A stretch of 36,295 nucleotides of DNA from the NCBI RefSeq assembly GCF_000421965.1, contig NZ_ATAY01000004.1:1-36295 (forward strand), written 5' to 3'. The DNA comes from Ruminiclostridium papyrosolvens C7 (GTDB lineage: Bacteria; Bacillota; Clostridia; Acetivibrionales; DSM-1351). Shown here in pieces: positions 8,315 to 16,253 of this stretch; position 1 is the stretch's first letter; every line of letters starts with the position of its first letter. A program made the translations under genes and the position numbers. The notes beneath the pieces are model-generated. The model had not been told where the DNA came from. It ran no database searches and was given only the letters and a program-made list of their open reading frames with translations.

Positions 8315-8349
8315 TAGTATATTGTACTGTTTTGTTTAATGGAGGATGC

Positions 8350-9027
8350 ATGTATAAAATTCTGATTGTTGATGATGAGGCCGGAATAAGGGCTATTATT
8401 AAAAAATATGCGGTTTTCGAGGGACATGAGGTTGTGGAAGCGGCGGACGGAATGGAAGCAATTCAGGTGTGCAGGGAAATGCAATTTGATATTATTGTGA
8501 TGGATGTAATGATGCCTGAACTTGATGGTTTCTCCGCCTGTAAGGAAATAAGAAAGTTTTGTATGACCCCGGTCCTTATGCTTTCTGCGCGGGGAGAAGA
8601 GTATGACAAAATCCACGGCTTTGAACTTGGGATAGACGATTATGTAGTAAAACCTTTTTCTCCAAAAGAACTTATGATGAGAATAAATGCGATTGTGAAA
8701 AGAAGCAGGGGTACATCTGAAACAGAAAACAAAAAAGATATTTTTACTTTTGAAGGTTTGACAGTGGATTTTACGGGAAGGCTTGTATATATTGATAACG
8801 AAAAAATTGATATGTCTCCCAAGGAATATGATTTGTTTTTCTATATGGTTAAAAACAGGGGAATTGCACTCACTAGAGAGAGGCTTATAACAGATGTCTG
8901 GGGATATGATTTTTTCGGAGATGACCGTACACTTGACACTCACATAAAGCTTTTAAGAAAAAGTCTGGGTGATTACAGTAAAAATATAGTTACCCTAAGA
9001 GGGGTGGGCTATAGATTTGAGACGTGA
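8350..9027 (+). CDS. OmpR/PhoB-family response regulator
   Basis: This is a DNA-binding transcription regulator activated by phosphorylation from the kinase encoded directly after it. The receiver domain shows the acidic pair D8-D9, phosphoacceptor D52 in VMDVMMPELDG, S79 and K101 (KPF). Residues ~130-225 form the winged-helix effector domain with LSPKEYDL-type and RTLDTHIKLLRKSL motifs. ATG 8350 is chosen because GGAGGA (8341-8346) lies four bases ahead; a TTG at 8332 would overlap that site. The 225-residue length is typical. The 3' end overlaps the kinase gene by 11 bases, so translation is probably coupled. The signal and target genes are unknown. Confidence 0.96.
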   Translation: MYKILIVDDEAGIRAIIKKYAVFEGHEVVEAADGMEAIQVCREMQFDIIVMDVMMPELDGFSACKEIRKFCMTPVLMLSARGEEYDKIHGFELGIDDYVVKPFSPKELMMRINAIVKRSRGTSETENKKDIFTFEGLTVDFTGRLVYIDNEKIDMSPKEYDLFFYMVKNRGIALTRERLITDVWGYDFFGDDRTLDTHIKLLRKSLGDYSKNIVTLRGVGYRFET

Positions 9028-10495
9028 CAAAGTAAGCATAAAATACAAGATATTCCTTTACCTTACAGCCTTTGTCGCAGTAATGCTCATATTACTATGG
9101 CTGTTTCAGATAGTTTTTCTTGATGATTTCTACAAGCAGATTAAAATTCATAGTATTAAGTCAATGGCTGAGACTATCGAAAATAACGTAGGCACCGAGA
9201 ATTTTCAGGAATTTCTTTCTTCATTATCTCGAGAGGAAGACGCCTGCATAAAAATATTGGACGACAGCGGAAAAACAAAGTATTCAGTAGAATCGCAGCC
9301 AAATTGCATTATACATAAGCTGCCACCCTCTGAATTATTCAGGCTTTACAGTAGTGCAGAACAAAATGGCGGCTCATACCTGGAAGTATTCTCAATGGAT
9401 AAGACAATGGAAAAGCGTGGTCCTGCAGGTTATCCTTTTACTAATGGCTTTGCACCTCTGGGAAACCTACCGGGTAATATAATTTACGTTAAAATAGTAA
9501 GCACAGGTGACGGTTCACATAGCATTATAATGTTGAATTCAACTATAACTCCCGTAAATGCCACCGTAAATACATTGAGAATCCAGTTAATATGGGTTAC
9601 CGGAATAACCTTGCTGCTGGCTTTGTTAATGGGGCTTTTCATTTCAAGAAAAGTTTCTGACCCTATAATCAAAATTAACAGCTCAGCAAAGGAACTTGCA
9701 AAAGGGAACTATGAAACTTCCTTTCCTGGTCGGGGGTATCTGGAAATAACTGAGCTTAACGACACTCTCAATTACGCGGCAAAAGAACTTTCAAAGGTGG
9801 AGGGGCTGCGCAGGGAGTTAATTGCAAATATATCCCATGATTTGAGAACTCCTCTTACTATGATAACGGGGTATGGCGAGGTTATGCGGGATCTTCCCGG
9901 AGAAAATACACCAGAAAATGTTCAGATAATAATCGATGAAGCAAAAAGGCTTACCACCCTTGTAAATGATATTCTGGATATATCCCAGCTTCAATCAGGT
10001 ACCCGTAAAATCAATATTGAGACATTCAATATTACGGAAAGTATTAGGAGAATACTTCAAAGGTATAATAAGCTTATCGAACAGGAAGGCTACAGGATAG
10101 ATTTTAAAAGTGATAAGGATATATGGGTAAATGCTGATTCGGTTAAAATTTCACAGGTAATATACAACCTGATTAATAATGCCATAACATACACTGGGGC
10201 GGATAGAACGGTTACTATTATTCAAAGTAGTACTCCCAAGGGCGTGAAGGTTGAAATTACAGATACAGGAGAAGGTATATCCGAAGAAATGCTTCCACTT
10301 ATATGGGACAGATACTACAAGATTGACAAGGCTCATAAGAGAGCAGCAATCGGAACGGGTCTGGGACTTTCGATAGTAAAGTCAATACTGGATATGCACG
10401 GGGCCGAATATGGAGTGGAAAGTGAGTTAGGTAAGGGAAGCACTTTTTGGTTTGAATTGACATTAAATAAAAACATTGAGTTTGAGATTACATAA
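9017..10495 (+). CDS. Sensor histidine kinase with HAMP domain
   Basis: This is the membrane kinase partner of the preceding regulator. It has membrane segments at ~11-33 and ~190-212 flanking an extracellular sensor of about 155 residues, then a HAMP domain. The DHp domain carries phosphoacceptor H274 in NISHDLRTPL, and the HATPase domain has an N box (NLINNAITY), G1 (DTGEGI) and G2 (GTGLGLSIV). The TTG start at 9017 lies inside the end of the regulator gene; the GAGGGGTGG (8999-9007) upstream is a good ribosome binding site for it, and no ATG fits better. The periplasmic sensor resembles no family I can name. Confidence 0.95.
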   Translation: MRRDKVSIKYKIFLYLTAFVAVMLILLWLFQIVFLDDFYKQIKIHSIKSMAETIENNVGTENFQEFLSSLSREEDACIKILDDSGKTKYSVESQPNCIIHKLPPSELFRLYSSAEQNGGSYLEVFSMDKTMEKRGPAGYPFTNGFAPLGNLPGNIIYVKIVSTGDGSHSIIMLNSTITPVNATVNTLRIQLIWVTGITLLLALLMGLFISRKVSDPIIKINSSAKELAKGNYETSFPGRGYLEITELNDTLNYAAKELSKVEGLRRELIANISHDLRTPLTMITGYGEVMRDLPGENTPENVQIIIDEAKRLTTLVNDILDISQLQSGTRKINIETFNITESIRRILQRYNKLIEQEGYRIDFKSDKDIWVNADSVKISQVIYNLINNAITYTGADRTVTIIQSSTPKGVKVEITDTGEGISEEMLPLIWDRYYKIDKAHKRAAIGTGLGLSIVKSILDMHGAEYGVESELGKGSTFWFELTLNKNIEFEIT

Positions 10496-10500
10496 GTTTA

Positions 10501-10529
10501 TTGCAGTGAAAATTCTATTAGTGTACAAT
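10501..10529 (+). promoter_or_regulatory. Sigma-A promoter of the pyrophosphatase gene
   Basis: TTGCAG (10501-10506) and TACAAT (10524-10529) are separated by exactly 17 bases, starting just after the kinase stop codon and about 40 bases ahead of the TTG start. Confidence 0.6.
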
Positions 10530-10567
10530 AAAACTGCAAATATCGGTAATTTGGAGGAATGCTATAA

Positions 10568-12214
10568 TTGAAAGATATAATATATATTACCGGACATAAA
10601 AATCCGGACACAGACTCAATATGTTCAGCTATTGCCTACGCAGAATTAAAAAAAAGACATGCTGCCCATGCAGTTCCCATTAGAATAGGAGATATAAACA
10701 AGGAAACAGAATTCGTACTAAAATATTTTGGAGTAGAGGTACCGGAATACCGTGAAACCGTCAGAACACAGATATCAGATCTTGATATTGACGTAATAAG
10801 TCCTGTTTCGGAGGATATATCTATTAAGGCAGCTTGGAGCATAATGGTAAAGAATAATGTAAAAGTTCTCCCTGTAGCAGATGTTAAGGGGAAGCTTACC
10901 GGTATAATTACACTGTCTGATATTACCGGAAGTTATCTGGATGCACTTGAAAATAATATTCTATGCGCCAGTGGAACACCTTGCAGGAATATAATGGATA
11001 CACTTGCTGCAAAGCTGGTTTGCGGAAATGAAGAAGAATTTAAATCTGCGGGTAAGGTTGTTATAGCGGCCATGGCACCTGAGGATATGGTACCTTTCGT
11101 TGACAAAGGAGATATTGTTCTGGTGGGAAGCAGAAAGGACAGTCAGCTTAAGGCCATAGAGATTGGTGCAAGCAGTCTGATAATTACCTGCGGTGCAACG
11201 GCGGATGAGGAAGTAATACGGTATGCCGAGGAAAAAGGCTGCATAGTAATGGATACCTACTACGATACCTTTACTACTGCAAGGCTTATCAACCAAAGTA
11301 TTCCTGTCAGTCATATCATGACTAAGGAACAACTAATCAGTTTCAATATCAATGACTATATAGACAATATCAAGGATAAAATGCTTAAAACCAGATACCG
11401 TAGTTATCCTGTAGTTGATGATAAAGGTATTATCAAGGGTTTTATTTCAAGATATCATCTTATTACACAACGTCGAAAAAAGGTAATTCTCCTTGACCAT
11501 AATGAAAGAGCACAGACCATTGACGGTATAGACCAGGCGGACATACTTGAAATCATAGACCATCACAGAATAGGCGATATTCAGACCGGGTACCCTATAT
11601 TCTTCAAAAATGATGCAGTAGGAAGTACTTCTACATTAATTGCCAATATGTTTTTTGAAAACGGTATGAATCCGTCCAAAAGTGTAGCAGGTCTTTTATG
11701 TGCAGCCATTATATCAGATACTATGAAATTTAAATCCCCCACAAGCACATATGCAGACGAGTTGGCTGCAAGCAGGCTTGCAAAAATAGCGGACATTAAT
11801 ATAGACGAATTTGCAACATCTTTGTTTAAAGCAAATGCATCCCTTCAGGGAATGACTCCTCAGACAATCCTTGATTACGACTTTAAGGATTTTGTATTCA
11901 ACAAATATAAAATAGGAATAGGACAAATAAATTCCAACGACTCAGAGGGTCTTCAAAAGATAAAGGACGAATTGCTGAAGCATATGAGAACTGTTCTGGA
12001 AAACAAGGATTATAACCTCATTTTGCTATTGGTTACGAATATAATAAAAGAGGGCTCAGAACTTCTGTTTGTAGGAGACGACCACGCTGCCCTGATGGAA
12101 AAAGCCTTTAATATAAAATCAGGGGAAAACAGTGCTTTCCTAAAAGGTGTAGTTTCCAGGAAAAAACAGGTTGTTCCACAGATTTCAAGTACCATTCAAA
12201 GGGAATCCATTTAA
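10568..12214 (+). CDS. ppaC: CBS-DRTGG family II manganese-dependent inorganic pyrophosphatase
   Basis: The enzyme hydrolyses pyrophosphate to two phosphates in the cytoplasm. The DHH-type metal site is seen in GHKNPDTDS (H10, D14, D16) and the D331-H332-H333 triad in IIDHHRI. The C-terminal DHHA2 domain ends in the substrate-binding SRKKQ motif. Between the metal motifs lies a ~230-residue insert of CBS domain, DRTGG domain and second CBS domain (for example IMVKNNVKVLPV and LKTRYRSYPVVDDKG). This makes 548 residues against ~310 for simple family II enzymes. From family knowledge, such CBS-PPases are inhibited by AMP/ADP and activated by ATP or diadenosine polyphosphates, so activity probably follows cell energy state. 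TTG 10568 is chosen because GGAGGAAT lies upstream and the nearer ATG runs into a stop. Confidence 0.93.
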   Translation: MKDIIYITGHKNPDTDSICSAIAYAELKKRHAAHAVPIRIGDINKETEFVLKYFGVEVPEYRETVRTQISDLDIDVISPVSEDISIKAAWSIMVKNNVKVLPVADVKGKLTGIITLSDITGSYLDALENNILCASGTPCRNIMDTLAAKLVCGNEEEFKSAGKVVIAAMAPEDMVPFVDKGDIVLVGSRKDSQLKAIEIGASSLIITCGATADEEVIRYAEEKGCIVMDTYYDTFTTARLINQSIPVSHIMTKEQLISFNINDYIDNIKDKMLKTRYRSYPVVDDKGIIKGFISRYHLITQRRKKVILLDHNERAQTIDGIDQADILEIIDHHRIGDIQTGYPIFFKNDAVGSTSTLIANMFFENGMNPSKSVAGLLCAAIISDTMKFKSPTSTYADELAASRLAKIADINIDEFATSLFKANASLQGMTPQTILDYDFKDFVFNKYKIGIGQINSNDSEGLQKIKDELLKHMRTVLENKDYNLILLLVTNIIKEGSELLFVGDDHAALMEKAFNIKSGENSAFLKGVVSRKKQVVPQISSTIQRESI

Positions 12215-12231
12215 AAACCGTATTTAATAAC

Positions 12232-12277
12232 AAGGTATCAGTGTACATAAGTGTATAACTGGTACCTTTTTGTTTTC
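12232..12277 (+). terminator. Terminator of the pyrophosphatase gene
   Basis: AAGGTATCAGT (12232-12242) pairs with ACTGGTACCTT with one T-G wobble, followed by TTTTGTTTT. This separates the pyrophosphatase from the VTC/DUF4956/CotH operon. No convincing promoter hexamers were found for that operon in the remaining ~118 bases. Confidence 0.8.
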
Positions 12278-12395
12278 AATTTCGTAACAATTCTACTTCC
12301 AGAATTCATCTAATGTTCAGAGAATCATCACATTTTAAAGATAATATTTTTATGTAATTGTAATGCCGGGTTTTAAAAAATTCGGGAGGTGAAAC

Positions 12396-13082
12396 ATGGA
12401 AGAATTAAAATTAAGGCATGAAATAAAGCATGAAATTTCAACAACTGACTACATTGCCTTGCAGCACCGGCTTAAATTTATAGCCCAAAAAGACCCAAAT
12501 GTTGATGAAAGCGGCAGATATAAAATCAGAAGTTTGTATTTTGATAATTTTGATGATAAAGCACTTAAAGAAAAGATTATAGGCCTGAATAACAGAGAGA
12601 AATTCAGAATCCGTTATTACAATGGTGACACCCGGTATATCAAGCTTGAAAAGAAAGGAAAAATAAACGGACTGTGTTACAAAAAGTCAACTCCATTGAC
12701 AACGGAACAATGTGAACAAATAATTAACGGTGACATAAAATGGATGAGATTTTCCGGGAATCCGCTGTTGGTTGAATTGTATACCAAAATGAATTTTCAA
12801 CAGTTAAGACCGAGAACTCTGGTGGATTATATCAGGGAACCGTATATTTATAAACCGGGTAACGTAAGAATTACTTTTGACAGCGGCATAAAGACCGGTC
12901 TCAATTCTAAAGAGCTTTTTAATCAACAATCTACTGGAATGAATGTTCACAACCTTAACAAAATCATATTGGAAGTAAAATTTGATGAATTTCTGCCGGA
13001 AATTATCAGGGACGTCATTCAGCTAGGGCAGAGGCAGAATTCAGCGTTTTCAAAATATGCAGCCTGCAGGATATTTGGCTAA
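12396..13082 (+). CDS. VTC-domain protein (polyphosphate polymerase-like)
   Basis: VTC-domain proteins are members of the triphosphate tunnel superfamily; the yeast Vtc4 domain makes polyphosphate from ATP. This 228-residue protein is essentially the domain alone. It shows the alternating basic/acidic tunnel strands: RHEIKHEI near the N-terminus, KIRSLYFDN, KFRIRYYNG, YIKLEKKGK, TLVDYIREPY and a closing ILEVKFDEF. There is no membrane segment, so it presumably works at the inner membrane face with the next gene's product. The start follows GGGAGGTG. It is followed after 24 bases by the DUF4956 gene and then CotH, a recurring trio in Firmicutes. Whether the bacterial protein makes polyphosphate or modifies another substrate is not settled. 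Confidence 0.85.
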   Translation: MEELKLRHEIKHEISTTDYIALQHRLKFIAQKDPNVDESGRYKIRSLYFDNFDDKALKEKIIGLNNREKFRIRYYNGDTRYIKLEKKGKINGLCYKKSTPLTTEQCEQIINGDIKWMRFSGNPLLVELYTKMNFQQLRPRTLVDYIREPYIYKPGNVRITFDSGIKTGLNSKELFNQQSTGMNVHNLNKIILEVKFDEFLPEIIRDVIQLGQRQNSAFSKYAACRIFG

Positions 13083-13106
13083 TCTAAAATCAGGAGGATT
13101 AAGTAA

Positions 13107-13778
13107 ATGAATTTTAATGATATTTTTAAATCTAATTTTATTGAAAAGGTTTCATCTTTTTCACCTTTGGATATGGTAATCGCATTGGCGGTTTCCTTTG
13201 CACTTGGACTATTTATATTTTATGTTTACAAGAAAACCTTTAATGGTGTAATGTACTCCGCAAGCTTTGGAGTTTCCCTACTGGCAATGACACTTATAAC
13301 CACGCTGATAATACTGGCGGTAACATCCAACGTTATTCTTTCCCTTGGTATGGTTGGTGCATTGTCAATTGTACGTTTCAGGTCGGCTATAAAGGAACCA
13401 ATGGACATAGCATTCCTGTTCTGGTCCATTTCCGCAGGTATTGTGACAGGTGCAGGGCTTATACCACTGGGTGTATTCGGCTCATTGTTCATAGGAGTGG
13501 TTATGGTATTGTTCGTAAACAAGAAAACCACTGATAATCCGTACATCTTGGTAGTAAATTGTACTGACGAAAAAGCAGAAAAGCTGGTCAACAGTGCCAT
13601 AAGTGATAATGTTAAAAAGCACATGATTAAATCAAAGGCTGTTACCACAAGCGGAATTGAACTCACTGTAGAAGTCAGACTAAAAGACAGTACGACTGAG
13701 TTTGTAAACAGAATTTCAGATATCGGAGGAGTAACAAACACAGTACTTGTAAGCTATAACGGGGAGTACATGTCATAA
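13107..13778 (+). CDS. DUF4956 membrane protein
   Basis: This is an integral membrane protein of 223 residues. It has an N-terminal soluble stub, about four membrane segments between residues ~25 and ~150, and a C-terminal soluble domain of ~75 residues with a ferredoxin-like alternation. The conserved family signature is at ~88-115: LGMVGALSIVRFRSAIKEP followed by DIAFLFWSISAG. The start follows AGGAGGATTAAGTAA. The gene sits between VTC and CotH with short spacers (24 and 15 bases), so the three proteins are probably made together. A channel or export role for the product of the VTC protein has been an attractive guess in general, but nothing in the sequence proves it. Confidence 0.85.
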   Translation: MNFNDIFKSNFIEKVSSFSPLDMVIALAVSFALGLFIFYVYKKTFNGVMYSASFGVSLLAMTLITTLIILAVTSNVILSLGMVGALSIVRFRSAIKEPMDIAFLFWSISAGIVTGAGLIPLGVFGSLFIGVVMVLFVNKKTTDNPYILVVNCTDEKAEKLVNSAISDNVKKHMIKSKAVTTSGIELTVEVRLKDSTTEFVNRISDIGGVTNTVLVSYNGEYMS

Positions 13779-13793
13779 ATTTGGAGGCAGCTT

Positions 13794-16097
13794 ATGATAA
13801 CCAGCAAATATATAAATATACTTATTGCTGTTGTTCTGCTCGTGGTGGTTGTATTTACCGGAATTTTTATGACTGTTCCTGACTCAATAGGAATAGCCAC
13901 TGAAAATTCCCAGCCTGAATATGTCACAAAGTTGTTTAATAAGGATAAGATAATTTCTATTGATATAAAGGCGGATAAGAACGATTGGGAAAACATGCTG
14001 AAAAATGCAACAGGTGAAGAGTATATACAATGTGATGCAACTATCAACGGTATAACCTATAAATCAGTGGGTATAAGGCCTAAAGGTAATTCGAGCTTAT
14101 CCATGGTAGCAAACAGCGATTCAGACAGATACAGCTTTAAATTGGAGTTCGACCACTATATAAAAGGACAAACTTGTATGGGGATGGACAAAATGGTTAT
14201 AAACAATATACAGGCAGATTCCACATATATGAAGGAATACCTTTCTCTTGATATGATGTCCTATATAGGTGTTACTACTCCTTTGTTTGCCTACACAGAT
14301 GTAACTATAAACGGAGAAAAGTGGGGCTTCTATCTTGCAGTTGAGGCTATGGAGGAATCCTTCGCCGAGAGAAATTATGGTGACGATTTCGGGAAATTGT
14401 ATAAGCCCGAAACTATGGGGGACCGGGGAAATGGAATGATGAAGGATTTTCCGGGCAATCAGGAAGGTCAGAAGGATATTAAACGGGAAAACGGAAATCA
14501 GCAGCAACAATCAGAAGCAGTTTCAGGTGCCACTGCCAAAGGCGATGGAATGAATGGCAAAACAAAAACAGCTGATACAAAAAATAATAATCAAGACCAA
14601 CAAAAAGGCGCAAATAATCAGAATCAGAATCAGGGCGCAAATCAGGGAGGTCCCGGAGGGTTCCCGGGAGGGCCGGGATTCGGCGGATTTGGAAATAATC
14701 AAGGCGGAGGGGCAGACCTGAAATATATTGATGATAAAATAAGCAGTTATTCAAACATATTTGAAGGGGAAATATTTAAAGGTACTGATGCAGACTATAA
14801 AAGAGTTATAAAAGCCATTGAGAATTTAAACAACGGAACAGAACTTGAAAAATATATCAATGTTGATGAATGCCTTAGATATTTTGCAGTAAATACAGTG
14901 GTAGTTAATCTGGACAGTTATTTCAGCAATATGAAGCATAACTATTATCTCTATGAGGACAACGGTCAGCTTTCAATGCTCCCGTGGGATTATAATCTTG
15001 CTTTTGCAGGATTTCAGTCGGGGTCGGCGTCTGCAGCGGTAAACTTCCCTATAGACACGCCCGTATCAGGAATTGAAATGTCTGAGAGGCCGATTTTGAA
15101 CAAACTTCTTGAAGTTGATGAGTATAAGGCAAAATATCATAATTATCTGCAGGACATACTTAACGGGTATTTTGACAACGGAGAATTTGACAAAAAAGTG
15201 GATAAACTGAATTCATTGATTGGGGAGTATGTTAAAAATGATTCAACGGCATTTTTTTCATATGACAAATATACCGCAGGTATAGCTATGCTGAAAGAAT
15301 TCGGCAAGCTAAGAGCAAAAAGTATTCAGGGACAGCTTGGCGGAAGTATTCCATCAACTACCCAAGGACAGTCAAAGGCTTCTGACAAATTAATGGATGC
15401 ATCTGCAATAAACCTTTCAGTTATGGGGACACAAGGCGGAGGCGGCAGAATGGGCAAAGACGGTGCAAATCAACCGCAAGGAAAACAGCAACAAGGTGAT
15501 AATCAAATGCCCCAAGATGGAATGAAACCGCCTCAAGGAAATCAGCAGCAGGGTGATGGTCAATTTACACAGGGAGGCATGGAACCGCCCCAAGGGAACC
15601 AACAGCAAGGTGATGGTCAAATGCCACAGGGAGGCATGGAACCGCCTCAAGGAAATCAGCAGCAGGGTGATAATCAAATGCCCCAAGATGGAATGAAACC
15701 ACCCCAAGGGAACCAACAGCAAGGTGATGGTCAAATGCCGCCGGGTAATATGCAGGGCTTCGGGGATATGCCTGACAGGGATGTGATGATGCAGGCGATG
15801 AAGATAATACAATCCGCCAACGGAAAAGATTTGACCGATGAACAACTACAGCAGTTAAAAGCACTAGGATTGACTGACGAACAGATAAATTTTGTCAAAA
15901 ATATGTCCTTTGGAAATGGAGGCATGAGGGGAGGCGGATTTCAGCCACCAAATGGCAAAAATGATATAGGAACTCATAATATGCAGTCAGCAACCCGAAT
16001 GTCAGGTGAGGATGCTGTGGTATTGGGGGTTTGTTTATTATTTATGTCAGTGGGACTGTTGTTTGTCATAAAATTTAAACGTAGAAAAAGCAGTTGA
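13794..16097 (+). CDS. CotH-family atypical protein kinase, surface-exposed, with Gln/Pro/Gly repeats
   Basis: CotH proteins are secretory-pathway kinase-like enzymes; B. subtilis CotH phosphorylates spore-coat proteins. This 767-residue protein has an N-terminal membrane segment (~5-24) and a CotH domain from ~45 to ~510 with family motifs RPKGNSS, NNIQADSTYMKEYLSLDMMS, LDSYFSNMKHNYYLYED and LPWDYNLAF, whose Asp/Asn residues are the expected nucleotide/metal ligands. The domain is interrupted at ~215-305 by a Gln/Asn/Gly-rich insert. Residues ~560-654 are five 19-residue repeats (PPQGNQQQGDGQMPQGGME type). A region with two LTDEQ motifs follows, and a C-terminal membrane segment (~741-760) with a basic tail. 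The enzyme is thus probably anchored outside the cell. The start has a GGAGG site. The same operon carries VTC and DUF4956. No terminator was recognised after it. Confidence 0.88.
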   Translation: MITSKYINILIAVVLLVVVVFTGIFMTVPDSIGIATENSQPEYVTKLFNKDKIISIDIKADKNDWENMLKNATGEEYIQCDATINGITYKSVGIRPKGNSSLSMVANSDSDRYSFKLEFDHYIKGQTCMGMDKMVINNIQADSTYMKEYLSLDMMSYIGVTTPLFAYTDVTINGEKWGFYLAVEAMEESFAERNYGDDFGKLYKPETMGDRGNGMMKDFPGNQEGQKDIKRENGNQQQQSEAVSGATAKGDGMNGKTKTADTKNNNQDQQKGANNQNQNQGANQGGPGGFPGGPGFGGFGNNQGGGADLKYIDDKISSYSNIFEGEIFKGTDADYKRVIKAIENLNNGTELEKYINVDECLRYFAVNTVVVNLDSYFSNMKHNYYLYEDNGQLSMLPWDYNLAFAGFQSGSASAAVNFPIDTPVSGIEMSERPILNKLLEVDEYKAKYHNYLQDILNGYFDNGEFDKKVDKLNSLIGEYVKNDSTAFFSYDKYTAGIAMLKEFGKLRAKSIQGQLGGSIPSTTQGQSKASDKLMDASAINLSVMGTQGGGGRMGKDGANQPQGKQQQGDNQMPQDGMKPPQGNQQQGDGQFTQGGMEPPQGNQQQGDGQMPQGGMEPPQGNQQQGDNQMPQDGMKPPQGNQQQGDGQMPPGNMQGFGDMPDRDVMMQAMKIIQSANGKDLTDEQLQQLKALGLTDEQINFVKNMSFGNGGMRGGGFQPPNGKNDIGTHNMQSATRMSGEDAVVLGVCLLFMSVGLLFVIKFKRRKSS
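15471..15755 (+). repeat. Five tandem 57-bp repeats inside the CotH gene
   Basis: Five in-frame units begin at 15471, 15528, 15585, 15642 and 15699. Units 2 and 4 share the variant CCTCAAGGAAATCAGCAGCA, and units 3 and 5 share CCCCAAGGGAACCAACAGCA, so the array probably grew by duplicating a 114-bp pair. Each unit encodes 19 residues rich in Gln, Pro, Gly and Met. Confidence 0.92.
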
Positions 16098-16161
16098 TAA
16101 ATATATCTGGCCAAAATGAGAAAAGCTATAATAAACAAGGTTTTGGGACTGTTTCCATGAG

Positions 16162-16190
16162 TTGACACAAAATTTGCTTTTTAGTATATT
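16162..16190 (+). promoter_or_regulatory. Sigma-A promoter of the CNNM/CorC-type gene
   Basis: A perfect TTGACA (16162-16167) and TATATT (16185-16190) are separated by 17 bases, about 64 bases before the start codon. No magnesium riboswitch structure was recognised in the short leader. Confidence 0.8.
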
Positions 16191-16253
16191 AGGTTTATAC
16201 GAGACGGTTGCGTAAATAAACTTTGCATATATATAGCGTGGAGGTTGGATTAT

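Noticed and set aside
8314..8943. A 209-codon open frame on the minus strand opposite the response regulator
   Set aside because: The plus strand encodes an unmistakable regulator with all catalytic residues; the minus frame has no recognisable features.
12315..12345. TTCAGA and GATAAT as a promoter for the VTC operon
   Set aside because: Both hexamers are poor and the spacer is 18; too weak to list as a feature.
15471..15755. Direct repeats considered as a CRISPR array
   Set aside because: Units are contiguous, in frame and have no unique spacers; they code for a protein repeat.
15417..15845. Minus-strand frame with regular repeats opposite CotH
   Set aside because: Its repeats simply mirror the 57-bp coding repeats on the plus strand.
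16098..16160. CCAAAA/TTTTGG pairing after CotH as a terminator
   Set aside because: Only six weak pairs around a long loop and no T tract.
16191..16253. Possible magnesium riboswitch ahead of the CNNM/CorC-type gene
   Set aside because: The leader is only about 50 bases, far too short for the M-box, and no conserved elements are seen.
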